NCBI GenBank assembly: GCA_020746995.1
Contig: JAGPXD010000005.1
Coordinates: 3,720,001 to 3,784,000 of the forward strand
Length of the DNA stretch: 64,000 nucleotides
Reading direction: 5' to 3'
Origin: Plectosphaerella cucumerina
Lineage: Eukaryota; Ascomycota; Sordariomycetes; Glomerellales; Plectosphaerellaceae
This document shows positions 10,869 through 21,739 of the stretch, one piece after another; the stretch's first letter is position 1, and each line of letters starts with the position of its first letter. The translations under genes and the position numbers were made by a program. The notes beneath the pieces were generated by a model. That model searched no databases. It was not told the DNA's origin and worked only from the letters and a program-made list of their open reading frames with translations.

Positions 10869-13800
10869 ATGCCCAGCAAGCGGAAGAGAGGCATCGAGGA
10901 CTTTGATCCTAACAAGTCAGACTCGGATGACGAAAACTTCGACCCGACCGAGGTGCGCGCAGCCCCGAGAACAAAGAAGCGCTCCCGAGGTCCCCAGGGC
11001 TCCAAATCAGGCGGCTCCAAGCGAAGCCATCGATACCGTGGCTCCGACATCGACGACGATGGCGACGAGGGGTCTGAGGAGGAGTCGTTTGCCGAGGACT
11101 ACGACGACGACGCCGACGATCAAGACGAAGAAGACGAAGACGCGCCCATGAACGCCGCTGGCCGTCGTACCCGAAAAGCCGCCACCACCCACAACACATA
11201 CAAAGAAAGTAGCGAGGATGAGGAGGATGCCGCCGACGCTGAAACGCCAGATCCCTCCGAGCCCGCGGAATCAGAGCCAGAGGTCATGCCCGCCGTCAGC
11301 AGTCGCCGAAGAGGCACTCGACAGGCTTCCACTCCTGCCGTCGCCGACGCTGCCAAACCTCCACGGCTGATCGTCAAGCTTAGAGCACCCGTTGGTAGGA
11401 TGACGCGGCGTCGCACGGAGGAGGCCGAGGAGAACCTCGTCGAGCTCTCCAACTCGGGCCGCCATGTCAACGCCGTGCCGCGCGCCTCCAAGAGCAAGAG
11501 CCCAGAGACTGCCGCCCGTACCCGCACCTCGCGCGCTGTCAAGAGCGTCAAGCAGCCCCCGTCCACCATCGACGAGGCCACGCAGGAGGACGTTGCCAGG
11601 CCCGTGGATGACGACGAGGACGAGCTCGCCGGGGACACCCCATCTGGTGAGCCCGAGGTACCACCGCCCGAAGATGTGAAGGAGACCACCGAGGCGCCTC
11701 CCGAAGCCGATGACGACGATGACGATGTCGTGCTGCCCACCCGCGCACGCGCCACCCGTGCCTCAAGAGCCAACCCCCCCGCTGAGCCCGAGGCGCCCGA
11801 AGAGCCTCCCCAGCAGACCGGTCGCCGCCTGACCCGTGGTCGCCTGGCCAAATCGAAGTCCTTCCAGGAGCAGAGCAGCGACTTTGAGCCGGGTGACGAG
11901 TCCCACGACGATGTCAACATGTCGGACGCGTCGAACAAAAAAGCCCGCCCTGCCGCCGTTGTCGACAGCCCAACGCCACGCGGCCGCCGCGGTAAGGAAC
12001 GGTCAGCCCGTGGTTCGCGGCGGGGTGGTGACTCGGATGAGGAGCCCGAGCTCGATCAGGACGAACTGGCCGACGAACTGGACGAGCTGCGCGCCGACTC
12101 GAGGTCAAGGACCCGCCGCCGCCGCCGTCCCTCGCCCGCCATTGTCTACCAGGAGAATGCCAAGCGCCGCCGCGCCGCCGCGCGCCCCATGAACTATTAC
12201 ATGCCCCCGCTCTCGGCCGTTAACATCGAGGACGACGCGCAGGAGGACCCCGCACCCACGCCGGCACGTCGCAGGGGAGGCCGTGGCGCCGCCAGCACCA
12301 TCTGGGACCGACCGCTCAACACCACCTTTGGCCCTTTTGGCGGCGGCGGCGCAGGCTCGCTGCTCGCCGGCCCCTGGGGTGCAGGTGCCGCTGCGGCAGG
12401 CGGCGTCGACTCGGACAGCAGTGACGACGAAATGGGCCACCGTGGGGGCGCCGCAGGCAACGTCGGCATGACGCCCACCACGGCCGCGCCTGCCGGCCTC
12501 CTGCCGGGGCTCGCGCACGCCGGTGCCGAAGCGGCCGGTGTCGGTGCCGCGCCCAATGTCGGCAAGATCAAGAACACAAAGGCCCTCGCCGATGCTGACC
12601 CGCTCGGCGTCGACCTCAATGTCGACTTTGACAGCGTCGGCGGCCTCCAGGGACATATTGACCAGCTCAAGGAGATGGTGCAGCTGCCGCTGCTGTACCC
12701 GGAACTGTTCCAGCGCTTCCACGTCACACCACCGCGCGGTGTGCTCTTCCATGGCCCCCCCGGCACGGGTAAGACGCTGCTCGCGCGCGCTCTTGCCAAC
12801 GCCATGGGCGTCGGCGGCCGCAAGATCACCTTTTACATGCGTAAGGGTGCCGACGCCCTCAGCAAGTGGGTGGGCGAAGCCGAGAAGCAGCTGCGGCTGT
12901 TGTTCGAGGAGGCGCGCCGCACCCAGCCAAGCATCATTTTCTTTGACGAGATTGACGGCCTAGCCCCCGTGCGCTCCTCCAAGCAGGAGCAGATTCATGC
13001 GTCGATCGTGTCAACGCTCCTCGCACTCATGGACGGCATGGATGGCCGAGGGCAGGTCATCGTGATTGGCGCCACCAATAGGCCCGACAATATCGATCCG
13101 GCTCTTCGCCGCCCCGGCCGCTTCGACCGCGAGTTCTACTTCCCGTTGCCCGACCTCGACAGCCGCCTGTCTATTCTCAACATCCACACACGGGATTGGG
13201 GCATGGCAGAGCCCTTCAAGCGCGCCCTGGCTGAGAATACAAAGGGCTACGGTGGTGCTGACCTGCGCGCGCTGTGCACCGAGGCCGCCCTCAACGCCAT
13301 CCAGCGCTCATACCCGCAGATCTACTCGTCGCAGGACAAGCTCATCGTCGACCCCGCAAAGATTGACATCCACGCCACCGACTTTATGATCTCCATCAAG
13401 AAGATGATTCCCTCGTCTGAGCGCTCCGCCGGCGCCGGCGCCGCTCCCTTGCCCAAGTCAGTGGAGCCGTTGCTGCGCGACCAATTTGCTGCCATCCGGG
13501 TCGCTCTCGACAACCTGCTGCCGCGGAAGAAGAAGATCACCGCTCTGGAGGAGGCCATGTTTGAGCAATTTGAGGACCGTGACCACGGCTTTGGCCGCGA
13601 GGCCCTGCATCAGGAGTTTGAGCGCTCACGCATCTTCCGCCCGCGCTTCCTCATCTACGGCCTCGCCGGCATGGGTCAAAACTACCTCGCCTCGGCGCTC
13701 CTGCATCACTTTGAGGGCGTGCACGTACAGAATTTTGGCCTACCAAATCTCCTTGCCGATGGACGGGTAAGTAGTCCGGCTTCCCTACCATGACTTCACT

Positions 13801-15775
13801 AACAGCAACAGCCCATGGAGCAGGTCATTGTCGGCTTCTTCACCGAGGTCAAGCGCCACAAGCCGAGCGTCGTGTACATTCCCAACATCGAGGCCTGGTT
13901 CGAAACGGTGAAAGATACCGTCGCTTACATCACGTTCAAAGCCATGCTCAAGTCGATCCCGCCTACGGACCCGGTGCTCGTGCTGGCCACGGCTGAGTAC
14001 GACCAGGGCAGCGGCGGCAAGATTGCCAGCGATCTGCTGCGCGACATTTTCGCCTTCTCTAAGAAGAACCGGCTGGAAATTGCGCGGCCCAAGCGGGTGA
14101 GTTTCTTTTGCTGCCTCGGTGTGAACTTGTGCTGACCTCGCAGGAATGCCGCCACGAGTACTTTGGCGCCGTCGTCGACCACATCCGCAAGAGTCCCGCC
14201 GACTTCCCCGACCCGGCCAACCGCAAGAAGCGCGTGCTCGAGGTGCTCCCCGTGGCGCCGCCGCCGCCGCCCAAGGTGCCAACCAAGGAGGAGGTCAAGG
14301 CTATGCAGAAGCGCGACCACCAGCTGCTCAACATCCTCAAGGTGCAGCTGCAGCCCATTATGGACCAGATCAACCGCAAGTACAAGAAGTTTCGGCAACC
14401 TGTTATCGCGGCGGCGCAGCTGGAGCACCTCTTTGCCGAGTCAGACCCCAACTACATCCGGCCCGACGTGCCCGGCGCCGAGGTGCGGCCGTTTGAGATT
14501 GTGAAGGACAAGCACGGCTGCGACGTGCTGCGGGAGACGGCCAGTGGAAAGATTTACTACAACCTTGAGACGACCACCATTGAGGAGCGCCTCTCCAACG
14601 GCTACTACTGCCGGCCCGACGACTTCCTCCGCGACATCAAGAGCCTCGCCCGGGACGCCAAGAACATTGGTGACAAGGAGCGCACACTCAAGGCCAACGA
14701 GCTCGTCAGCAACGTCGAGGTCGACGTCGCCAGCATCGCCGCCAACACGGCCACAATTGATTGGGAGGCGCTCTGCCAGCGCCAGATGCAGCGTGCCAGC
14801 GTCGCCGCCGAAAAGGAGCGCAAGCGAAGGGCCATGCAGTCCATCGTCGACCGCGTTCAGTCAGATGTTGCCGGTGGCAACGACAGCGACTCGCAGGGGC
14901 CCGTCATGCTCGGCGAGCCCATCCCGGGGTCACACCTGGCTACTCGCTTCCAGCTCATGAGCCCGCCGCCGCAGTCCAACGGCGCCGAGGACGTCACGAT
15001 GGGCGGCGTCGACGATGAGACGCAGCTGCACTCACCCAACCAGGCCATGCGCCCGCCGTCACAGTGGCCCGTCACCGAACCTCGGTCGGTCGACGACTCG
15101 GCCAGGGCAACAGCCGCCGTCACGCAGCGGTCTGTCATCACCACGGTGCCCCCGGGTGTCTCGCTCTCGGCCATCGCCAACGACGCATCGACTACTAAGA
15201 CGTCGGACCCGTCACAGCGCTCGTCCGGCAGCAAGTGGAGCGGCACAAATGGGCACACGGCGCACAACGACACGCAAAACGACGCCTCCGATCTGCCCGA
15301 CACGCTCGAGCTGCCAGGGGCTAACATTCCGCCCAGCCAGGCGCAGACGGTCGACGACAACTGGGCGCACTCGCAGGCCGATGCCCTCGCGCGCGGCCAG
15401 ATGCAGCCACCGGGACGTGGCAGCGGTAGCGGCAGCGGCAGTGGAGGCAAGTCGCAGGCCGCCAGCCTCGGCAATATCCTTAATGACTCGTCGGCTGACG
15501 AGCACTCGATGCGGCACTCAGGTGCGTCGTCGCAGCCCCTCGTCATCGACGACGCCGCGGTGCTCGGCTTCCTCGAGGACATCACCACGCGGACCTCGGG
15601 CTGCACCATTGAGCAGCTCGAACAGATCAGCCGCGAGCTCATGGACGGCATCTGGCGCACCCGCGATGAGTGGAACCGCGTCAAGGTCATGAGCGAGCTC
15701 AAGGGCGTTTTCAACGAGACAATCGGGGACATTGAGCAGATGCAGGCCATGATGCAGGCTACCCCAGAAGAGTAG
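10869..15775 (+). CDS. Yta7/ATAD2-type AAA+ ATPase with bromodomain
   Basis: Predicted nuclear chromatin factor that remodels or removes histone H3-H4, as Yta7 and Abo1 do. Three exons (10869-13766, 13812-14096, 14144-15775) are joined at codon boundaries across introns of 45 and 47 nt, giving 1604 aa. Order of parts: a long acidic, Ser/Arg-rich N-terminus (1 to about 560); AAA1 with Walker A GPPGTGKT at 629-636, Walker B FFDEID near 693, and ATNRPDNIDPALRRPGRFDR with arginine fingers; a degenerate AAA2 with GLAGMGQNY in place of Walker A, as expected in this family; a bromodomain at about 1120-1255; and a low-complexity C-terminus. The size exceeds the yeast homologue because of the disordered ends. 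Confidence 0.95.
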
Positions 15776-16598
15776 AGACAGTGGTGTAAGGGCAGGCCTT
15801 GGGACGCAAGACGCAGGCCGTGTATGTATAGGAGCTGTGCATGAGGACGTGTAAATGAGATTGACTTGAATGCTTGATCGCACCGTCCCTCGTGGTGAGG
15901 GATGTCCGGCCGAGCTGAGGTAAGCAGCACAGCCGAGTATAAAAATAGAACAGGGGTGTTACCGTGCATGGCACCGCCCCGACACTGGACACAATGCCAG
16001 AGGGCCGATCGAACCAGATGCACTCCGCCTGGATGGTGGTGTGGCTGCCGGAGAGAGTCCGGAAAGGATGGAGGTGTTGATAGCGGCACCAACATTGCAG
16101 CAACATTCTTTCCCGATTTCATCGACATCTTTAAACTGGCAAATGAAGCTCTTTGGTCTGCTGTTGTGCTGTCTTGGTTGTGCTTGCTGTCGAGTCGTTC
16201 AAGTTGACACGACCAGGCCGACCCACGAGGCCGCGCAACCAGGGGCAGCACCGCTGTTTTAGCTCCGCCCTACGCACTGTATTTCGCTGCAGCTCTCACA
16301 GTGCGTAGTCCCGATCGACAGGGCCCGTGGGGCTGATGCGTTACTGCCAGGACCTTCCCGACGCCGGGGGGCTGTGGTCCTGTGGACAGCCTCAGAGTCT
16401 TTCGGGCTTCTCCCAGGCCCTCCTTAAAGGTGACACACCTGCCGCCTCAGGACGGCCGTCGGGCACGAACGACACACGTCATTCTCTTTGTATTTCCTTC
16501 TGCTATCTCTTGTAATTCTTTTCGACATCTCGACATATTCTCTCCCGGGTTCCGACCGACTGCTCCCGACCTCTACCTCCCTCCCGACATCTCCAGAC
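15776..16598. other. intergenic, no gene seen
   Basis: This 823-nt spacer holds the 3' flank of the ATPase gene and the promoter of the PLC-like gene. Pyrimidine-rich sequence precedes the ATG at 16599. I see no RNA gene or repeat. Confidence 0.6.
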
Positions 16599-17693
16599 AT
16601 GTTCTTCTCTTTACGAACAGCCCTCGCGGCAACGGCATTCGCAGCCTCGGCCTCAGCTGTCGCCTGCAACAACTCGCCGGACCTCTGCGACCGAGAGTAT
16701 AATAATGTCACCCATATGGGCGCCCACAACTCGGCGTTCCTCCGTGACGCCAGCACCGGCAACTCCATCTCTGGCAACCAATACTTCAACGCGACCTTCG
16801 CCTTGGATGCCGGTCTTCGCCTGCTGCAGGCCCAGGTCCACAACGTGGACAACACTCTGCGCCTGTGCCACTCGAGCTGCGCGCTCCTCGACGCCGGTCT
16901 CCTCGAGGACTGGCTACGGCCCATCAACTCCTGGATGGACGACCACCCAAACGACGTCGTCACTCTCGTGCTCGTCAATGCTGGCAACCAGGACGCCGCC
17001 ACCTTCGGCGCTGCCTTCACTGCCGCCGGCATCGCCTCCAAGGGCTACGTGCCCTCTTCCTCCTCGGCCTTCACCCCCTGGCCTACACTGCAGACCCTCA
17101 TCGACGCCGGCACGCGCCTCGTCACCTTTGTCGCCTCGGTCACCCCGTCCGCCGACCACCCCTACATCATGAACCAGTTCAGCTACGTCTTCGAGACGCA
17201 CTTTGAAGTCACCGACCCCGCCGGCTTCAACTGCACCCTCGACCGCCCCTCGAGCGCCGGCGCCGCAGAGGCAGCCATCGCCGCAGGCATGCTCCCCCTC
17301 ATGAACCACTTCATGTACACCCGCATCACCGACTCCATCATCATCCCCAATGACGGCGCCGTCAACTCGACAAACTCGCCCGCCACGACCGGCGTCGATG
17401 GCGCTCTCGGCGCCCATGCCCAGCTGTGCCGCTCCCAGTGGGGGCGCGTCCCGACTTTTGCCCTCGTCGACTTTTACGACCGCGGTCCGTCCGTCGATAC
17501 GGCCGATGCCATGAACGGCGTCACCGCGCCAGAGGGCCGGACGTCCGAAGAGGAGGCCGCTGGGGGTTCGGGGTCCGGGTCCGGCGGAACGAACAACAGC
17601 GAACAGGACGCCAGCGGGGCGACAAGCGGCAGGGCAGGAATGGAGACGGGGGCACTCGTGGCCTTCTTGGCCGCCGCCGTCATGCTTTTCTAG
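16599..17693 (+). CDS. GPI-anchored PLC-like phosphodiesterase
   Basis: A single exon encodes 364 aa, predicted as a cell-surface protein with the PLC-like TIM-barrel fold. The start MFFSLRTALAATAFAASASA is a signal peptide, so I prefer this ATG to the upstream in-frame one at 16488. Motifs include HMGAHNSAFLRD with the PI-PLC X-like first histidine, LRLLQAQVHN, LRLCHSSCALLDAG and a repeated DxVTLVLVN-type strand. The C-terminus has a Gly/Ser-rich linker followed by GALVAFLAAAVMLF, the form of a GPI-anchor signal. Substrate is unknown; many fungal members lack a proven phospholipase activity. Confidence 0.85.
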   Translation: MFFSLRTALAATAFAASASAVACNNSPDLCDREYNNVTHMGAHNSAFLRDASTGNSISGNQYFNATFALDAGLRLLQAQVHNVDNTLRLCHSSCALLDAGLLEDWLRPINSWMDDHPNDVVTLVLVNAGNQDAATFGAAFTAAGIASKGYVPSSSSAFTPWPTLQTLIDAGTRLVTFVASVTPSADHPYIMNQFSYVFETHFEVTDPAGFNCTLDRPSSAGAAEAAIAAGMLPLMNHFMYTRITDSIIIPNDGAVNSTNSPATTGVDGALGAHAQLCRSQWGRVPTFALVDFYDRGPSVDTADAMNGVTAPEGRTSEEEAAGGSGSGSGGTNNSEQDASGATSGRAGMETGALVAFLAAAVMLF

Positions 17694-17760
17694 GACATTG
17701 AGCATTGGGCATTAGGCATAGCGTGGCGTTTGGTAGACTTCAAATTGGATTTTATGACTA

Positions 17761-18060
17761 CATCCCGGCGGGCATTTTGGAAAATCGTATAACATCTCGC
17801 GAGCGGCGTATAACAGCCGACCTAGGTAGGTCTCGCGTTACTCAGCCTTCAGCGGGTCAATCGACGCAGCTATTCTATCGACGTAGCAGGTTAATTAACA
17901 TAGCAGGTCCACCGACGCAGCAGCTTGACTGGCGCAGCAACTCGACCGGCGCAACAGCTCGACCGGTGCAGCAGCTCAACCGGCGCAGCAGGTTTAACCC
18001 CCAGATATTATACGATACTCGCGAACGTCATGCGATTTTCCAAAAAAGCCATCCCGGCGG
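17761..18060. mobile_element. MULE-like miniature inverted-repeat element with 11-bp target duplication
   Basis: A 278-bp body (17772-18049) is flanked by an exact 11-bp direct repeat CATCCCGGCGG (17761-17771 and 18050-18060). Its ends are imperfect inverted repeats: GCATTTTGGAAAATCG at the left, and GCTTTTTTGGAAAATCG on the reverse complement of the right. Similarity continues inward about 45 bp through a CGCGAG core and CGTATAA. There is no coding capacity. An 8-11 bp duplication with long TIRs is the habit of Mutator-like (MULE) elements, so a non-autonomous MULE derivative is my inference. Confidence 0.75.
17851..17995 (+). repeat. 17-bp array inside the TIR element, 8.5 copies
   Basis: Eight units of exactly 17 nt plus a 9-nt partial, with consensus near AGCAGCTCGACCGGCGC. 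Units differ by point changes only. The first unit shares 15 exact bases, in opposite orientation, with the array at 9503-9702. Confidence 0.9.
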
Positions 18061-18441
18061 CTCGACTGAACTTATCCTGGAAAGGCCGGCTGCTTGGGGG
18101 TTGATGTACTGCTCCAGACTGCCGTCTGGACAGTGGCCCTGGCTGACACAGGTGGCTCCTTTTGTCTACTGGCCCGGGAACCTGCCGGATGTCTCTGTGC
18201 TGCTGCAGGACCCTTCACGATTGACTTGGGAGATGAGGGGTAGTGGAGTCGGTGTGACAGTCGAAAGACCAACACCGCCGGCGAGGCGAGGCGGGGTCGC
18301 GGGCCGAGATCGGGCGGCCTACAACGCCGGAGGCCGTGACACCGGGCCGGGGCGGGGATATGAAGTCAGACCGGTGCACTTGACATGCACCTCTCGAAAC
18401 GCTTCTGCCTCTCTCAGCAACACCACCACCAACATCGAACC

Positions 18442-19790
18442 ATGGCCACCGAACTGCAGACGCTCGCGTCTCCCCGCCCGGTCGATGCCGAGGCCGACGG
18501 CGACACCACAAGCCTCATCCAGACGCTGCCAGCGCCGGACCGCAGCAGGGAAGCGCTCAAGTTTCTGTTTGGCGCCTTTGTCATCGAGGCCCTGCTCTGG
18601 GGTGAGTGACCGGTCAGCTCCATTGGTGATGCGTTTACTGACCGACCCCAGGCTTCCCCCTCGCGTACGGTGTGTTCCAGGAGCACTACTCGCACCACCC
18701 CGACTTTGAGACTCAGCAGGACAACGTGGCCGTGGCCGGCACGCTCGCGACGAGTATCTACTTCCTCGGGGCGCCGTTGGCGACGCCGCTGGTCAAGCGG
18801 TTTCAGCGGTGGCAGACGCACATGATCGTGGCGGGTTGGCTATGCTGCGTCGCGTCGCTCGTGGGCGCGTCGTTCGTCTCGTCGGTGGCCGGTCTCGTGG
18901 CGACGCAGGGCGCCATGTACGGCTTGGGTTTTACGCTGCTGTACTTTCCCATCCTGCGCATGCTCAACGAGTGGTTCGTTGAGCGCCGCGGCCTGGCCTA
19001 TGGCGTCATGTTCGCCGGCGGCGGCTTCAGCGGCGTCGGGTACCCATTCCTGCTCGAGGTGTTGCTGTCGCGGTACGGCCACCAGACGACGTTGCGGGCC
19101 GTGGCTGTTGGCCTGTTCGTCCTCGTGCTGCCCGTGGTCCCGCTGCTGAAAGGCCGGCTCCCTGTGGCCGGACGCGGTGCGCTGCGAGGCCTCGACGTCA
19201 GCTTCTTCCGCCAGCCTCTCTTCTACGTATTTGCCCTGTCCAACCTTGTGCAGGGTCTGGGCTACTACATCCCCGGCCTCTACCTGCCGACGTACGCGTC
19301 GAGCCTCGGGCTCTCGGGTGCCACGGGCGCGCTGCTGCTGGCCGCCTTCAACCTGGCCACGACCTTTGGCCAGATCGCCATGGGCTGGCTGTCGGACCGC
19401 GTGGCCAACGCGCTTCTGCTTGTCTTCGTATCGTCCTTCGTCTCTGCCCTGGCCAGCTTCCTCCTTTGGGGCTTCGCATCGTCGCTGCCCACTCTGCTGG
19501 CCTTTGCCGTTGTGTACGGCTGGTTCGCCGGCGGCTTCGTCATCCTCTGGCCAAAGTTTGGCAGCGTCCTGTCCGACGACCCGGGCCCCGTCTATAGCAT
19601 GATGGCCTTTGGCAAGGGCATCGGCAATATCCTGACGGGACCTATTAGCACACCACTCATGGCGGGCTCGCTGTCGACGGGTTACGGCATGGGCAAGTAC
19701 GAGCCGCTGATTTTGTATTTGGGGTCGGTCATGCTGGTGTCGTCGTTGGGCATCGCGGGCTGGCCGGTGCGGGTGAGGGGTCAGGCATGA
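18442..19790 (+). CDS. MFS transporter, monocarboxylate-transporter-like
   Basis: Two exons (18442-18601 and 18652-19790) joined in phase 1 across a 50-nt intron, giving 432 aa. A short hydrophilic N-terminus is followed by about 12 hydrophobic segments. The first carries LKFLFGAFVIEALLWGFPLAYGVFQ, interrupted by the intron, and GVFQEHYS is the usual sequence after TM1 in the fungal MCT-like MFS group. Other marks are YGLGFTLLYFPILRMLNEWF with the following RRGLAYG loop, and AMGWLSDRVAN between TM8 and TM9. Predicted plasma or organelle membrane carrier; substrate unknown. Confidence 0.85.
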
Positions 19791-20209
19791 GCGTTGGATG
19801 TTGTCAGCTCAAATCCATAGCAAGGCGTCTTTCAGCCTGAGACTGGCAGGGGATGTTCTACTTCGCTGTCGATAATGCTCGCATCTCAAATATCCTGGCC
19901 TCCCATTTCACTGCCTCGATCACCAAAGTGTACCGTGACGCTGCTGATGGACCGGGGTCTGGCTCCTAGCGCTTATCACCTGCAGTAGTTGTCCTGGCAG
20001 GCACCCCGCCACAGCTTCAAAGTTCCTCCCAGGCACACTGGCAGGGGCGCCTGACCGCAACTTCCCTCCCATCATACTCTCAGCTGGACCTTGCTCAACT
20101 TCGGTCGCGACTTCCACTTAAGAGTCGGCGCTGCACTGGCAGTCGCAGGCGGCTTGAGCCCACTGCAATACATCCTCATATCCGATCCGCCTACGCACCT
20201 CCAACCGCC
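19791..20209. other. intergenic, no gene seen
   Basis: A 419-nt spacer between two plus-strand genes. I see no RNA gene, repeat or clear promoter element in it. Confidence 0.55.
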
Positions 20210-21469
20210 ATGTCCCAGGACGAGAACACGGCGCTCGCGGCGCTCGGCGCTCTCCTTGGTTACGTTGGCGCAGAGGCCGCGACAACGGCACCCTTCGAGC
20301 ACCTCCTCTGGCCCCAGCGTCATCTGTCCAACTTTTCCCTGCGTGCCGTGCCTGCTGTCGCTCTGCTGATGCCCATGGGCGGGCCATTTCACAAGGCAGC
20401 TCTCGAGACCTTCGACACCCTCCACCGCCATGGCCTGCTGTTCGCCAGCCCCCGTCGCGGTCACATGCTCGGCACCGCCTTCTTCACAGAGATCGGCTGG
20501 ACCTATAACGTCCATGAACCCGGGAAGATGCCCGAAGTCAAGGAGACGCGCAACTGTCTATGGGCACCCGCCGTCACCCTGCTCCCGGTGCCCGAGATGG
20601 ACGACGGGGACCGCGGCTCACCGGAGAAGAGGGCCGAGCAAGGTCACAAAAAGCCCAAGGCCCCCGTGAGGGCACGCATTTCGGTCAGCCACCTTACCTT
20701 CTCGAGGGCCACGCCCGACGACATGGCCTCAGATATTCCCTTTGTGCGCGAGGACACCCGCCGCCCCGGCCTCCGCGTCATTGCCGCCATTTTCGTCGCC
20801 GAATCGACCGCCATTGTCGTCGCTGCAGTCGTCGCCGGTGTCTGGCGAACCCCCTGGGCCCTCCTCTGGCTGGCGCCGCTCGCCCTGCGTCTACTCAGCG
20901 CCGTCTTCGCCGTCCACCGCGAGCCGCTCTCCGCCCCAGGCCCCGACACCTCTCCGTCCGGCCCCTGCCCCGACTTCCAGGTCCACTGCCCCCGGTCCAA
21001 CGGTGACTTTATGGTCTTCACCGGCCCGCCCGCCGTCGTCCTCCAGTTCATGCGCCACTATGCCCATCCTGTGCGTAGCCGCCCCCGCGAAACCCTGCAG
21101 CTGCTCGTCGTCGTCGCCCTCGGCGCCGTCTTCCCTCTCGGCCTCGTCGTCTCTGCCCTCGTTATGCCTCTCCCCCTCCAGTACGTCTGGTTCGGCTATC
21201 AGATGTTCCTCGTCGTCGGCTTGCACATCGCCCGGTACTCGCGCCGCGTCGCCGCCGTGTCCACTCACGCCGCCATCGCAGACGCTCTCGCCCGCGGCCC
21301 GGGCGCCATCCTTTTCGGCCACCGCCGCAACGCCCCTGAGACTATCCGCGTCGATTTGACCGTCACCTACCACAACCGCCACGCTGACGGACGCCTGGCC
21401 GTCGAACGACTGCTCGGCCGCTCGCGGGGGAAGCCCGAGGGGGTCCCGGCGAAGCACCATGGGTCCTGA
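20210..21469 (+). CDS. fungal multi-pass membrane protein of unknown function
   Basis: A single exon encodes 419 aa. It has an N-terminal soluble half (1-185) and four hydrophobic segments at about 188-211, 215-235, 296-319 and 324-341, with a basic C-terminus. There is no signal peptide. I recognise no catalytic motif. Codon use is strongly GC3 like its neighbours, and amino-acid composition is normal over the full length, so it is a real gene. It lies 270 nt upstream of a membrane-anchored hydrolase on the same strand; a functional link is possible but unproven. Confidence 0.75.
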   Translation: MSQDENTALAALGALLGYVGAEAATTAPFEHLLWPQRHLSNFSLRAVPAVALLMPMGGPFHKAALETFDTLHRHGLLFASPRRGHMLGTAFFTEIGWTYNVHEPGKMPEVKETRNCLWAPAVTLLPVPEMDDGDRGSPEKRAEQGHKKPKAPVRARISVSHLTFSRATPDDMASDIPFVREDTRRPGLRVIAAIFVAESTAIVVAAVVAGVWRTPWALLWLAPLALRLLSAVFAVHREPLSAPGPDTSPSGPCPDFQVHCPRSNGDFMVFTGPPAVVLQFMRHYAHPVRSRPRETLQLLVVVALGAVFPLGLVVSALVMPLPLQYVWFGYQMFLVVGLHIARYSRRVAAVSTHAAIADALARGPGAILFGHRRNAPETIRVDLTVTYHNRHADGRLAVERLLGRSRGKPEGVPAKHHGS

Positions 21470-21739
21470 GTGATCGGCCCCCTACATCAGACGATTCTCT
21501 GACACCTCTGGGCCGCCACCCCGAGGATCAGCCTCGGAGAAGCTGCGACGAACCGCAGCTCGTTTCGTGCATTCTGTCAACTACTCGATTAGGAAGATCG
21601 CCTTAGGCGCTTGCAGCTTTTGGGAAGCAGTTCGGGAAGGGTCTCGAGAACGACTTCGGGAAGAGGCTCTTATGAAGCCAGAGGATCCCGACTTTCTTTC
21701 TCGACGACGCATCTCCAAACAGCCATTCACACCGACACC

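Larger units (their letters stand above)
17694..18441. other. intergenic carrying a small TIR element
   Basis: No gene. It contains the 278-bp miniature element at 17772-18049 and the promoter of the MFS gene that starts at 18442. Confidence 0.7.

Noticed and set aside
14857..16251. Minus-strand open frame of 464 codons
   Set aside because: Antisense to the last exon of the Yta7-like gene and its 3' flank; Ser-rich low-complexity translation without motifs.
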